This document shows, in pieces, positions 34,809 to 43,430 of a stretch of 64,000 nucleotides of DNA. The stretch is from Bacteroidota bacterium. Its GTDB lineage: Bacteria > Bacteroidota > Bacteroidia > Chitinophagales > Chitinophagaceae. The stretch is taken from positions 1-64,000 of the forward strand of contig JACPEA010000012.1 of assembly GCA_016183765.1 (NCBI GenBank), in the 5' to 3' direction. Each line of letters opens with the position of its first letter. Positions within the stretch are counted from its first letter, which is position 1. The position numbers were made by a program, and so were the translations under genes. Under the pieces are notes generated by a model. The model ran no database searches. It was not told where the DNA came from and worked only from the letters and a program-made list of their open reading frames with translations.

Positions 34809-34851
34809 GATGAGTGGATGAGTGAATGTGGCATTCACTCATCCACTCATC
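34809..34851. repeat. perfect palindrome with 20-bp arms 3' of the symporter gene
   Basis: GATGAGTGGATGAGTGAATG, then TGG, then the exact reverse complement. It begins at the base after the stop codon. Further CACTCATTCATTCATT words follow. No T-run follows, so it is not a classical terminator, but the hairpin would be very strong. Confidence 0.85.
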
Positions 34852-34868
34852 CACTCATTCATTCATTG

Positions 34869-34876
34869 TATATTTG
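34869..34876 (+). promoter_or_regulatory. -7 box TATATTTG of the O-methyltransferase gene
   Basis: This is an exact TAnnTTTG match ending three bases before the ATG at 34880. A leaderless transcript is expected if it is used. Confidence 0.5.
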
Positions 34877-34879
34877 CCC

Positions 34880-35518
34880 ATGGACCTCATCCTTCCACTG
34901 GCAGAAGCCTATGCGGCTAAATACAGCTCCCCGGAGAATACCCTTCTGCAGGAGGTGAACCAGCAGACCCTGGCCAGCCATCCCCTGTCGCATATGCTGA
35001 GTGGCCCTGTACAGGGCAGGTTCCTTTCCCTGATCAGCGCTCTCATACATCCCCGGTATATCCTGGAAGTGGGTACTTTTACCGGTTACAGTGCGCTTTG
35101 CCTGGCTGAAGGACTGGCAGAGGACGGCGAACTGCATACCATTGAACTGCGGGACCAGGATGCAGCCACTGCCCGGGCAAATTTTAGCAGATCCGAAAAG
35201 AATAAGCAGATACATTTGCACGTTGGTAATGCAGGGGAGATCATCCCGACCCTGGGTCATACCTGGGACCTGGTCTTCCTGGATGCCGACAAGACCGGTT
35301 ATATCGGGTACTACGAGCAGATCGTACCCCGCTTACGCCCGGGAGCCATTATCATAGCCGACAATGTATTGTTTCATGGCGAGGTATTACAGGAACCCAT
35401 CAGCGGCAAAAATGCCAAAGCCATAGAAGCTTTTAATGAACATGTACGCAATGACCCCCGGACTGAACAGGTGCTGATTACGATACGCGACGGGGTATTG
35501 CTGATAAAAAAGAAATAA
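34880..35518 (+). CDS. SAM-dependent O-methyltransferase (family 3)
   Basis: The ATG at 34880 gives 212 residues; the upstream ORF extension is the word array. The catechol/caffeoyl-CoA-type O-methyltransferase pattern is clear: ILEVGTFTGYSALCLAEGL (SAM site), HTIELRDQ, and LVFLDADKTGYIGYYE with the metal-binding Asp, then IIADNVLFHGEV. The substrate is unknown. It is followed after one base by the glucosaminidase gene, so they form an operon. Confidence 0.92.
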   Translation: MDLILPLAEAYAAKYSSPENTLLQEVNQQTLASHPLSHMLSGPVQGRFLSLISALIHPRYILEVGTFTGYSALCLAEGLAEDGELHTIELRDQDAATARANFSRSEKNKQIHLHVGNAGEIIPTLGHTWDLVFLDADKTGYIGYYEQIVPRLRPGAIIIADNVLFHGEVLQEPISGKNAKAIEAFNEHVRNDPRTEQVLITIRDGVLLIKKK

Positions 35519-35519
35519 C

Positions 35520-36614
35520 ATGAAAAAACTGCTCCTGCTTTTCTGCCTGGCTCTCTCTTTCACGGCCCGGGCGCAGAAAGAAAAAGTATTGGCTTATATC
35601 GATAGCTACAAAGAACTGGCGATGGCAGAAATGCAACGCACCGGTGTTCCCGCCGCCATTACCCTGGCCCAGGGCATACTGGAGTCGCAATGGGGAGAAA
35701 GTTCCCTGGCCAAAACTTCCAACAACCATTTCGGTATCAAGTGCAAGACCGAATGGACAGGCGCTAAGACTTATCATGATGACGATGAGAAAGGGGAATG
35801 TTTCCGCGTATACCCGTCTGCAGAAGACTCTTATCATGATCATTCCGATTTTTTAAAAGCAAGGCCCCATTATGCGTTCCTGTTCAAACTGGACCCCACA
35901 GATTATGAAGGCTGGGCCCAGGGCTTAAAAAAAGCCGGTTATGCTACCAGTCCTACCTATCCACAGCGTTTGCTGAAACTCATCAATGATTATCAACTCC
36001 AGCAATACAGTCTTACCGCACTCGCCAGGAGCCAGGCGCCTGTAAACGAATCTTACAGCCAGTCTAAACCGGCCATAGTCGATCCTGCACCGGTTATCAC
36101 ACCGGTTGCGGAACAACCCGTTGTTGTTGTTACGCAAGAAACGGTTCAACCCGAACCGTCAACAGCAGCAGTATCAACCAATACAAATTCATTACCTGCT
36201 GCACCGGTTGCTGTCAACAGAAAAACAAACTATCCCTCGGGTATTTTCATCATCAACAATACCAGAGTGATCTATGCCACCGAGGGCACATCGCTATTAT
36301 CGCTGGCCAACCAATACGATATTCCCCTAAGCAACCTGATAGCGTACAACGACCTTTCTTCCATGGATGTGCTGGATACCGACCGGTTGATGTTCATTGA
36401 AAGAAAACCCAAAAAAGGAGCTGTTGATTTGCATGTGGTGACCGAAGGCGAAACCCTGCACTCCATTTGCCAGCAGGAAGCCATACGGCTGGACAGCTTA
36501 CTGGAATATAACCGGCTGGGCCGGAGCAGTAACGTGAATGCAGGCGAGAAGATCTACTTACGTCCCGCCACTGCTGCACCCACTGTTAATACAATACCAC
36601 ATTCACCCAAATAA
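35520..36614 (+). CDS. exported glucosaminidase (GH73-like) with two LysM-like repeats
   Basis: The 364-residue protein has a signal peptide (LLLFCLALSFTARAQ). Residues about 22-160 form a FlgJ/GH73-type N-acetylglucosaminidase domain: AAITLAQGILESQWGESSLA with the catalytic Glu, NNHFGIKC and YPSAEDSYHDHSDFL. A Pro/Val/Thr-rich linker (about 175-230) leads to two LysM-like repeats: IYATEGTSLLSLANQYDIPL and HVVTEGETLHSICQQEAIRL. It should bind and trim peptidoglycan in the periplasm. It starts one base after the O-methyltransferase stop. Confidence 0.92.
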   Translation: MKKLLLLFCLALSFTARAQKEKVLAYIDSYKELAMAEMQRTGVPAAITLAQGILESQWGESSLAKTSNNHFGIKCKTEWTGAKTYHDDDEKGECFRVYPSAEDSYHDHSDFLKARPHYAFLFKLDPTDYEGWAQGLKKAGYATSPTYPQRLLKLINDYQLQQYSLTALARSQAPVNESYSQSKPAIVDPAPVITPVAEQPVVVVTQETVQPEPSTAAVSTNTNSLPAAPVAVNRKTNYPSGIFIINNTRVIYATEGTSLLSLANQYDIPLSNLIAYNDLSSMDVLDTDRLMFIERKPKKGAVDLHVVTEGETLHSICQQEAIRLDSLLEYNRLGRSSNVNAGEKIYLRPATAAPTVNTIPHSPK

Positions 36615-36656
36615 TCATTCCTGATACTCAGTTTCGGAACCAATTAAAACTGTCAT

Positions 36657-37199
36657 ATGTCAGCCATCACCGTTCACGATAAGACTTTTGTACCTTATTT
36701 ACCGGAGACGCTCATCCTGGAAAAAGTAAAAGAACTGGCCAATGCCATTGACAGGGATTATGCAGACAAAAAACCTTTGTTCATCGCCATACTGAACGGT
36801 TCTTTCATGTTCACATCAGACCTGTTCAAATACCTGACCATTGAGGCGGAGATCTGTTTTATCAAACTGGCTTCTTATAAAGGGACCAAATCTTCCGGGC
36901 AGGTCATCACGGCTATTGGGCTGGATACAGATATCGCAGACCGCCATGTAATCATACTGGAAGATATTATTGATACCGGTAAAACCATGAACGAGTTTTT
37001 GCCGCAGTTGCGCAACCAGCATCCCTCATCTTTAAAAGTGGCGGTATTACTGCACAAACCGGATGCTACCGTTTACCCGGTCACCATCGACTATTGCTGT
37101 TTTTCTATTCCCGATAAATTCGTGTTGGGCTATGGGCTGGATTATGACGGACTGGGACGTAATATCCGTGAGCTTTACCAACTGGAACCGGGGGCATAG
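36657..37199 (+). CDS. hpt: hypoxanthine phosphoribosyltransferase
   Basis: This enzyme converts hypoxanthine or guanine and PRPP to the nucleotide in purine salvage. The 180-residue protein has the PRPP loop VIILEDIIDTGKTM near 100 and the opening IAILNGSFMFTSDL. The C-terminal YGLDYDGLGRNI block, with its metal-binding Asp, is typical of HPRT. It follows the glucosaminidase gene by 42 bases and may share its transcript. No terminator is obvious before dnaJ, which converges on it. Confidence 0.93.
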   Translation: MSAITVHDKTFVPYLPETLILEKVKELANAIDRDYADKKPLFIAILNGSFMFTSDLFKYLTIEAEICFIKLASYKGTKSSGQVITAIGLDTDIADRHVIILEDIIDTGKTMNEFLPQLRNQHPSSLKVAVLLHKPDATVYPVTIDYCCFSIPDKFVLGYGLDYDGLGRNIRELYQLEPGA

Positions 37200-37321
37200 C
37201 CAAAATACAGCCATTAAAATACCACCAAATAGTAAGCAGCATTTCTGATTTGCAAAGAGTGCAGACCCATCCATTAAAAATGGCTCTTTAACAGCTATCC
37301 CCAAATAGGATCTCAATAAGT

Positions 37322-38485
37322 TTAATTGAACGCATCCCGTATCCGCTCGAAGAAACTTTTTTCCCCTTTACTGGGATGTGGTTTAAAATTATCGCTCTGG
37401 CCCATTTTTTCCAGCGATTCCTTTTCCTCGGCCGTTACATGCTGTGGTGTCCATATGTTCACCTGTATCAGCTGGTCGCCCTTGCCATAACCCTGCACTT
37501 CCGGGAATCCTTTTCCTTTCAGGCGGAAGATCTTTCCACTCTGTGTTCCCGGTGGTATCTTGATCTTGGCGCGGCCATCAATGGTCGGCACTTCCACATG
37601 CGTACCAAATACGGCATCGGGTATGGAGATATGCAGGTCATACGCCACATTCAATCCATCCCTGTGCAATTCTGCATGTGCTTCCTCTTCTATCTGTATG
37701 ATAAGGTCACCAGGTGCACCACCTCTTTCGCCTGCATTGCCTTTTCCGCTCATGCTGAGCTGCATACCTTCCTGTACACCTGCGGGGATATCGATGCTGA
37801 TGGTCTCTTCGCCATATACCCTTCCCTCCCCTTTACAGGATCCGCATTTTGCGGTTACTGTGGTGCCTTCCCCGTTACAGGTAGGACAGGTGGTTACGGT
37901 TTGCATTTGCCCCAGGAAGGTGCTGGTTACTTTCCGTACCTGTCCACTGCCATTACAGGTACCGCAGGTCTGTACACTGTTCTTGTCTTTTGCGCCATTA
38001 CCACCACAGGTACTGCACACAACGTGTTTTTTCACTTTCACACTTTTGGTAACTCCCTTGGCGATCTCTTCAAAAGTTAGTTTGAGTTTGATACGCAGGT
38101 TGCTTCCCCGCTGACCGCGTGCGGCACGGCCACCGCCACCACGTCTTCCACCGCCACCGAAGAAACTGCCAAACATGTCTTCCCCGAAAATATCCCCGAA
38201 CTGGCTGAAGATATCATCCATATTACCACTGTACGCACTGCCGCCCGATGTACCCGGACCAAATGCCTGGTGTCCGTAGCGGTCGTACTTGGCTTTTTTA
38301 TCCGCATCACTCAATATCTCGTAGGCTTCGGCAGCTTCTTTAAATTTCTCTTCAGCGGCTTTATCACCGGGGTTACGGTCGGGGTGGTACTGCATGGCCA
38401 CTTTCCGATAAGCTTTTTTGATCTCATCGGCACTGGCTGATTTGCTGACCCCAAGTATCTCGTAAAAATCTCTTTTATTAGCCAT
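37322..38485 (-). CDS. dnaJ: chaperone protein DnaJ
   Basis: This is the Hsp40 co-chaperone that stimulates the DnaK ATPase and delivers unfolded proteins. The 387-residue protein has the J domain (1-70, with HPD in QYHPDRNP), a Gly/Phe-rich part ([14 protein letters not shown]), and four CxxCxGxG zinc motifs ([32 protein letters not shown]). The two C-terminal substrate domains follow. It lies 78 bases after grpE, in a grpE-dnaJ unit. dnaK is not in the window. Confidence 0.97.
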   Translation of the reverse strand: MANKRDFYEILGVSKSASADEIKKAYRKVAMQYHPDRNPGDKAAEEKFKEAAEAYEILSDADKKAKYDRYGHQAFGPGTSGGSAYSGNMDDIFSQFGDIFGEDMFGSFFGGGGRRGGGGRAARGQRGSNLRIKLKLTFEEIAKGVTKSVKVKKHVVCSTCGGNGAKDKNSVQTCGTCNGSGQVRKVTSTFLGQMQTVTTCPTCNGEGTTVTAKCGSCKGEGRVYGEETISIDIPAGVQEGMQLSMSGKGNAGERGGAPGDLIIQIEEEAHAELHRDGLNVAYDLHISIPDAVFGTHVEVPTIDGRAKIKIPPGTQSGKIFRLKGKGFPEVQGYGKGDQLIQVNIWTPQHVTAEEKESLEKMGQSDNFKPHPSKGEKSFFERIRDAFN

Positions 38486-38563
38486 TGGCTTCTATCTTTT
38501 AGCTGCGAGCAGAAAATAAGACCAGAACCCGGCTCGCAGCGAAAGGTTCCTGGTGCACGGTTT

Positions 38564-39133
38564 TTATTTCCCTACCACCACTTTGGCAAAACGGATGATC
38601 TTATCATTCAGATAATAGCCTTTTACCACTTCATCCATCACTTTACCCTGCATAGCAGCGTTTGGTGCCGGTATTTCGGTGATGGCTTCATGTTTTTCCA
38701 CATCAAAATCTGTATTGACGCTCTCCATGACTTTTAGTCCCTTTGCCTGCAGGGTACTGCGCAGTTTGTTAAATACCAGCTGGATACCTTCTTTCTGCAG
38801 GGCAATATCATCAGAAGCCTGTAATTGTTTTTCGGCCCGGTCACAATCGTCCAGCACTTCGAGCAGGGAAACGATCACTTCTTTTCCGGCGGTCTGCATC
38901 AGTTCCAGACGCTCTTTGGCAGTTCTGCGGCGAAAATTGTCGAATTCCGCCATCAGGCGCAGGTATTTATCCTTTTGTTCCTGCAGTTCGGACTGCAATT
39001 TTTCCAGGCCGCTTTCCTCGGCTACCGGCTCGTTCAGGTGCGAGGTTCCGGCTGCATTTTCGTCAGTATTGATGTCCATTTCGTTCACTGTTTCTTTACT
39101 TTCAGGGTTTTGTGTCACTTCTTGCTCTTCCAT
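38564..39133 (-). CDS. grpE: nucleotide exchange factor GrpE
   Basis: This protein releases ADP from DnaK. The ATG at 39133 (MEEQEVTQN) gives 189 residues; another ATG three codons earlier is possible, and the 224-residue ORF start has no support. An acidic N-terminal tail leads to a long coiled coil (LEKLQSELQEQKDKYLRLMAEFDNFRRRT) and then the beta domain with KHEAITEIPA and VVKGYYLNDKIIRFAKVVV. A TATTTTTG box lies about 30 bases upstream. Confidence 0.95.
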   Translation of the reverse strand: MEEQEVTQNPESKETVNEMDINTDENAAGTSHLNEPVAEESGLEKLQSELQEQKDKYLRLMAEFDNFRRRTAKERLELMQTAGKEVIVSLLEVLDDCDRAEKQLQASDDIALQKEGIQLVFNKLRSTLQAKGLKVMESVNTDFDVEKHEAITEIPAPNAAMQGKVMDEVVKGYYLNDKIIRFAKVVVGK

Positions 39134-39163
39134 AGTAATCATTCGTTGTGCAGCAATACCTGT

Positions 39164-39171
39164 CAAAAATA
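39164..39171 (-). promoter_or_regulatory. -7 box TATTTTTG of the grpE-dnaJ unit
   Basis: This TAnnTTTG match lies 21 bases before the first and 30 before the second candidate grpE ATG. No CIRCE-like inverted repeat was seen nearby. Confidence 0.45.
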
Positions 39172-39282
39172 TTGCCGGGGCAAAGAAAAGGGAAAAAATG
39201 GCAGAAAGGAAGCGAAGTTTGGAGTTTGGGGTTAGCATTTGTTCTATCGTGGCTGAATCCCCGCCTCAAAATGCCAAACCAT

Positions 39283-39290
39283 TATCTTTG
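39283..39290 (+). promoter_or_regulatory. -7 box TATCTTTG of the RlmI-type gene
   Basis: This TAnnTTTG match ends four bases before the ATG at 39295. It decides that start, because the longer ORF would read through the grpE promoter. Confidence 0.5.
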
Positions 39291-39294
39291 GCGC

Positions 39295-40470
39295 ATGACA
39301 AGTGTATATCTCCGGAAAAAGATCGCCCCCAGGATCGCCAACGGGCACCCCTGGATCTATGGAAATGAAGTGGAAAGAATTGAGGGCGAAGTGACCGGCG
39401 GGGATATCGTGAACGTGTATTATGGCGATGGCAAACCTTGTGGCCGTGGTTATATCAACCCAAAATCGCAGATACTGGTGCGTCTGCTTACCCGCAAAGG
39501 GGAAACCATCAATGAGCAGTTTTTCCATAACCGCATTCTGCAGGCATGGGAATACCGGAAAAAGATCGGTTATACCGAAAACTGCCGGCTGGTATTTGGC
39601 GAGGCCGATGGTTTACCTGCCCTGATCATTGATAAGTTCAACGATTATTTTGTGATCCAGACCCTGTCACTGGGGATCGATACCTGGAAAGCAGCCATTG
39701 TTTCGGCATTAGAGGCCATTTTTTCGCCCAAAGGTATCTATGAAAGGAATGATGTACCTGTTCGTGAACTGGAGGGTTTACCCCAGCAGAAAGGGTTCTT
39801 ATCCGCCCCCTTCGATGCTAATATCCTCATCAACGAGAATGGTTTACGGTTTTGGGTGGATATTGAGAACGGACAGAAGACCGGCTATTTTCTCGACCAG
39901 CAGGATAACCGCCGCGCCATACAGCATATAGTAAAAGACGCTGAGGTATTGGGCGTATTCACTTATACCGGCACATTCGAGATACATGCGGCCCATTATG
40001 GCGCCAGATCGGTGCTGGGACTGGATATTTCCGAAACCGCCGTGGCACAGGCCAATAAGAATGCGGCCCTGAACCAACTGGATAATATCTGCCGCTTTGA
40101 AGCCGTAAATGCATTCGATGTATTGAAACAATGGGGTAAGGAAGGCAAACAATACGATGTGGTGATGCTTGACCCTCCCGCTTTCACGAAGAGCCGCGAG
40201 AATATACAGAAAGCCTTAACGGGTTATAAGGAGATCAACCTCCGCGGCATGAAACTTGTTCGCAACGGGGGCTTCCTGGTAACTTCCAGTTGTACCAACC
40301 TGGTTTCGCCCGAACAGTTCCTGCAAACCATTGACCAGGCCGCCAAAGATGCCCGAAAAAAAATTCGACAGGTAACTTTCCAGGCGCAGGCCAGCGATCA
40401 CCCGATCATCTGGGGTATGGAGAATACCAACTACCTGAAATTCCTGGTCGTAGAAGTTACGGACAGGTAG
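39295..40470 (+). CDS. class I SAM-dependent rRNA methyltransferase, RlmI-type
   Basis: RlmI-type enzymes make 5-methylcytosine in 23S rRNA. The 391-residue protein has an N-terminal PUA domain (VYLRKKIAPRIANGHPWIYG), a middle EEHEE-like part and a Rossmann methyltransferase domain. The catalytic blocks are MLDPPAFTKS and VTSSCTNLVSPEQF with the nucleophile Cys. Motif I reads GVFTYTGTFEIHAA, where most members have DxFxYTGGF, so Asp and one Gly are replaced. The start at 39295 matches the family N-terminus. Confidence 0.9.
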   Translation: MTSVYLRKKIAPRIANGHPWIYGNEVERIEGEVTGGDIVNVYYGDGKPCGRGYINPKSQILVRLLTRKGETINEQFFHNRILQAWEYRKKIGYTENCRLVFGEADGLPALIIDKFNDYFVIQTLSLGIDTWKAAIVSALEAIFSPKGIYERNDVPVRELEGLPQQKGFLSAPFDANILINENGLRFWVDIENGQKTGYFLDQQDNRRAIQHIVKDAEVLGVFTYTGTFEIHAAHYGARSVLGLDISETAVAQANKNAALNQLDNICRFEAVNAFDVLKQWGKEGKQYDVVMLDPPAFTKSRENIQKALTGYKEINLRGMKLVRNGGFLVTSSCTNLVSPEQFLQTIDQAAKDARKKIRQVTFQAQASDHPIIWGMENTNYLKFLVVEVTDR

Positions 40471-40576
40471 TGAAGGAATGGCTAATTTGAGAATTTGTAA
40501 ATTGGTGAATTTGCATTGGCAGCTGGTATTGTCTGCGATGTATCCGGGACCCACTGATCCCTTAATTAACCAACGC

Positions 40577-40930
40577 TTACTTGTTTACCTGGAACTTGCC
40601 TGATTCTACGATCCTTCCGCTTTGATCGCGCAGCTGGTAAATATAGAGGCCTCTTAAATAATTATCATCCAGGTTAATGGTGAGTTTGGCATCGGTGATG
40701 CGGTACTCATTCATCTTTTTCCCAATGAAATTATAGACCTGTAAGGTGTAGGATTTGTCAACCGATTTTTCGAAGGTAAAATTGATATAACTGGTGGCGG
40801 GGTTGGGATAAAAATGCGCAATCTTGGGGGTAGACCCGTCGGTGAAATTCCAGTACACGGTATCGTCAGCACCAAAACTGCTGCTGAAAAGGGAGAAAAG
40901 TACCAGTCCGATCAGGTAAAATTTTCGCAT
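40577..40930 (-). CDS. minimal T9SS type A sorting-domain protein
   Basis: The ATG at 40930 gives 117 residues: a signal peptide (FYLIGLVLFSLFSSSFG), about 15 linker residues and then a complete type A sorting domain. That domain opens HFYPNPATSYINFTF, has VYNFIGKKM, and ends GLYIYQLRDQSGRIVESGKFQV. Normally this domain of about 80 residues sits behind a cargo protein; here there is almost no cargo. It may be a small surface-anchored protein, a truncated remnant or a regulator of the system. A bidirectional terminator separates it from the peroxiredoxin gene. Confidence 0.85.
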   Translation of the reverse strand: MRKFYLIGLVLFSLFSSSFGADDTVYWNFTDGSTPKIAHFYPNPATSYINFTFEKSVDKSYTLQVYNFIGKKMNEYRITDAKLTINLDDNYLRGLYIYQLRDQSGRIVESGKFQVNK

Positions 40931-40988
40931 GCATGACAAATTACCTAAATCTAACCCGTTTTAACAAGGGTTTCACCCCATTTTTAAC

Positions 40989-41026
40989 AAAAATGCCCTC
41001 CGGTTATGAGCCGGAAGGCATTTTTT
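40989..41026. terminator. bidirectional terminator
   Basis: AAAAATGCC-C-TCCGG pairs with CCGGA-A-GGCATTTTTT around a seven-base loop, with T-runs on both strands. It ends the peroxiredoxin transcript 10 bases after the stop codon. Confidence 0.85.
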
Positions 41027-41035
41027 GAGGATATT

Positions 41036-41509
41036 TTAGTTCAATTCGGCCAGTGTTTGCTGGATCGCTGCAAAATTGGGAAGGTCGCCCGGGGTGGCAC
41101 AAACTTCTGCATAACGCACAACACCTTCTTTATCGATAACAAAAGCCGCCCTTTTACTTACACCCTGCATTTCGAATGCCGGGAAGGTTTCGTACAGTAC
41201 GTTAAAGGCTTTGGCTGCTTCTTTGTTAAAATCGCTCAGCAGCGGGAAGTTCAGGTTCTGCTCGGCCTTGAATTTACCCAGGCTGAACAGTGAATCAACG
41301 GAAACGCCAAATACCTTAGCGTTGGTATTGTTATAGATAGCGATATTATCCCTGACATTACACAATTCGGTTGTACAAACGCCTGTAAATGCAAGGGGGA
41401 AGAACAATACCACTACATTACTTCCTTTCTGATCTGCCAGTGATACCTTGTTCTTATCGGTATCAAACAATGAAAATTCTGGAGCCTTTTGTCCTGTCTG
41501 GATACTCAT
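41036..41509 (-). CDS. peroxiredoxin (AhpC/TSA, AhpE-like)
   Basis: This cytoplasmic thiol peroxidase reduces peroxides. The 157-residue protein has the peroxidatic site PLAFTGVCTTELC (PxxxTxxC), a second Cys four residues later and GVSVDS. A further Cys is at YAEVCATPGDLP near the end. The partner reductant is unknown. It is a single gene with its own terminator. A TAACTTTC box upstream is close to the -7 consensus. Confidence 0.92.
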   Translation of the reverse strand: MSIQTGQKAPEFSLFDTDKNKVSLADQKGSNVVVLFFPLAFTGVCTTELCNVRDNIAIYNNTNAKVFGVSVDSLFSLGKFKAEQNLNFPLLSDFNKEAAKAFNVLYETFPAFEMQGVSKRAAFVIDKEGVVRYAEVCATPGDLPNFAAIQQTLAELN

Positions 41510-41616
41510 GATGTTATTTTATGTTTTTGGTGAAAGTTACCGATATAAAACAATCTGTCAGCCAGATCGTTGTCCGGTGTGCAAAGAAACACTATTTTCT
41601 TTAGCTGCGAAGGTGG

Positions 41617-42273
41617 TTATAACATCATTTCCGGTACAAAATCGGGAACGATCAGTTTGCCCAGGGTCCTGGAAACGATCTCTGCTACCGGTACGCCGGG
41701 GGCGCGCTCTTTTAAGACAAATCCTTCAGGGGTAATATCCAGCACCGCCAGTTCTGTCACTACTTTTTTCACGCAGCCCACTCCCGTTAAAGGAAGGGTG
41801 CAGGCAGGCAGCAGTTTACTTTCTCCTTTCGGGTTGGTATGCATCATGGCTACAATGATATTCTTGGCACTGGCTACCAGGTCCATCGCTCCTCCCATCC
41901 CTTTCACCATTTTACCAGGTATTTTCCAGTTGGCAATATCGCCGTTCTCGCTCACTTCCATGGCACCCAGTACAGTAAGGTCTATTTTACCCGCACGGAT
42001 CATGCCGAAACTTTCTGCACTGTCGAAGAAAGCCCCGCCGGGTATCAGCGTCACGGTCTCTTTTCCTGCGTTGATCAGGTCTGCATCCACTTCTGCCTCC
42101 ACGGGATAAGGTCCCATACCCAATATACCGTTCTCGCTCTGGAAGATCACGGTCGTGCCTTCCGGAATATAGTTGGATACCAGCGTGGGGATACCGATGC
42201 CCAGGTTTACATACATACCATCTTTCAGTTCCTGTGCAATGCGTTTGGCGATACCGAATTTATCTAGTGACAT
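41617..42273 (-). CDS. scoB: 3-oxoacid CoA-transferase subunit B
   Basis: This is the beta subunit of succinyl-CoA:3-ketoacid (or acetate) CoA-transferase, which moves CoA between acyl groups. The ATG at 42273 gives 218 residues. The catalytic Glu lies in [29 protein letters not shown] and [15 protein letters not shown] are typical of subunit B. It follows scoA by 48 bases on the same strand; together they form the heteromer. The earlier ORF start is a TTG. Confidence 0.93.
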   Translation of the reverse strand: MSLDKFGIAKRIAQELKDGMYVNLGIGIPTLVSNYIPEGTTVIFQSENGILGMGPYPVEAEVDADLINAGKETVTLIPGGAFFDSAESFGMIRAGKIDLTVLGAMEVSENGDIANWKIPGKMVKGMGGAMDLVASAKNIIVAMMHTNPKGESKLLPACTLPLTGVGCVKKVVTELAVLDITPEGFVLKERAPGVPVAEIVSRTLGKLIVPDFVPEMML

Positions 42274-42321
42274 ACGAATCAATTATTAATGAGTAATGGG
42301 TAGTTAGTAATACAGGTATTG

Positions 42322-43023
42322 CTAACTATTCGCCAATTGAACCGTTTTGCGTTCAATGCGTTTCTCGTAATGATTTCCCTGGAAGATGCGGTGTACATAT
42401 ACACCGGCCACATGCACATCATCCGGGTCAATCTCGCCCGGTTGCACCAGTTGCTCCACTTCAGCGATCGTAATATCACCTGCTTTGGCCATAGAGGTGG
42501 AAAAATTCCGGGTGGTTTTGCGGAAAACAAGGTTGCCCATCGTATCTCCTTTCCAGGCTTTCACGATCGAAAACTGCGCATGCAAAGCGTGTTCCATCAG
42601 GTACTTCTTTCCGTTGAACGCACGAACCTCTTTTCCTTCAGCTATCTCGGTTCCATAACCGGCGGGCGTATAAAAAGCGGGGATACCCATTCCGGCCATC
42701 TGGATCCGGGTAGCCAGGGTTCCCTGTGGTATCAGGTCCACTTCCAGTTCTCCGCTCAATAACTGCCGCTCAAACTCTGCATTCTCTCCCACATAACTGG
42801 CCATCATTTTCCGGATCTGGCGGGTCTGCAATAACAGGCCCAGTCCAAACCCATCCACTCCGGCGTTATTGGAGATACAGGTAAGGTTCTTAATTCCCTT
42901 TTTAACAAGGGCGGCAATGGTGTTTTCGGGAATACCGTTCAGGCCAAAACCACCCAGCATTAAAGTGGCGCCATCGGGTATGTCGTGAATGGCCGCGTCG
43001 GCATTGGCAAATACTTTATTCAT
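42322..43023 (-). CDS. scoA: 3-oxoacid CoA-transferase subunit A
   Basis: This is the alpha subunit of the same transferase. The 233-residue protein carries GATLMLGGFGLNGIPENTI (CoA/glycine-rich loop), SNNAGVDGFGLGLLL and YTPAGYGTEIAEGKE. It is the first gene of the scoA-scoB pair and has a plain ATG. The pair probably serves ketone-body, butyrate-type or acetate CoA turnover; the direction is not evident. Confidence 0.93.
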   Translation of the reverse strand: MNKVFANADAAIHDIPDGATLMLGGFGLNGIPENTIAALVKKGIKNLTCISNNAGVDGFGLGLLLQTRQIRKMMASYVGENAEFERQLLSGELEVDLIPQGTLATRIQMAGMGIPAFYTPAGYGTEIAEGKEVRAFNGKKYLMEHALHAQFSIVKAWKGDTMGNLVFRKTTRNFSTSMAKAGDITIAEVEQLVQPGEIDPDDVHVAGVYVHRIFQGNHYEKRIERKTVQLANS

Positions 43024-43061
43024 GTGGCAATCGTTATACCCCTAAAGGTAGAGAAGATTCC

Positions 43062-43430
43062 CTATTTGGGCGCGCCATACTTCTTTTCGAACTGTTTGGT
43101 GCGTTCGCGCAGAGCGTAAGTATCCAGTGAGTCAAGCAGTAGCTTGAACTGGTCGGGATGAGCCGCATAAAAATGGTAACTGCGGTCGAACTGTTTTTTG
43201 GTGATCCGGTGTACGGCAAAAACCTGTTCGTACAAACGGATATTCTCCTTTCGCCTGGCAGCAGTCGTGTCTTTGGCACTGATACGGAGGTACAATTCAT
43301 CGGCCTTCATCATGTCCCACATGACCGCTTTCATACTATCAGGCGCCAGCAACCCATCATTGGATGCACCGGACCGGCAGCCCATCGCGGCTAACAGGCA
43401 AACACAAAACAGTTTGGTGGCATACCTCAT
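43062..43430 (-). CDS. DUF4296 lipoprotein
   Basis: The 122-residue protein begins with a lipobox (LLAAMGC) and matches the DUF4296 layout: a helical domain with VMWDMMKADELYLRIS, FAVHRITKKQFDRSYHFYAAHPD and LLDSLDTY. The function is unknown. Its start overlaps the PorD-like gene stop by four bases (ATGA type), so translation is coupled. Genomic company with porD, coaBC, rpoZ and bamD is frequent in Bacteroidota, as I recall, and hints at an envelope role. Confidence 0.85.
   Translation of the reverse strand: MRYATKLFCVCLLAAMGCRSGASNDGLLAPDSMKAVMWDMMKADELYLRISAKDTTAARRKENIRLYEQVFAVHRITKKQFDRSYHFYAAHPDQFKLLLDSLDTYALRERTKQFEKKYGAPK

Noticed and set aside
37376-38114. Two long ORFs (234 and 184 residues) antisense to dnaJ
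   Set aside because: Opposite strand of a clearly conserved gene; long antisense frames are expected there.
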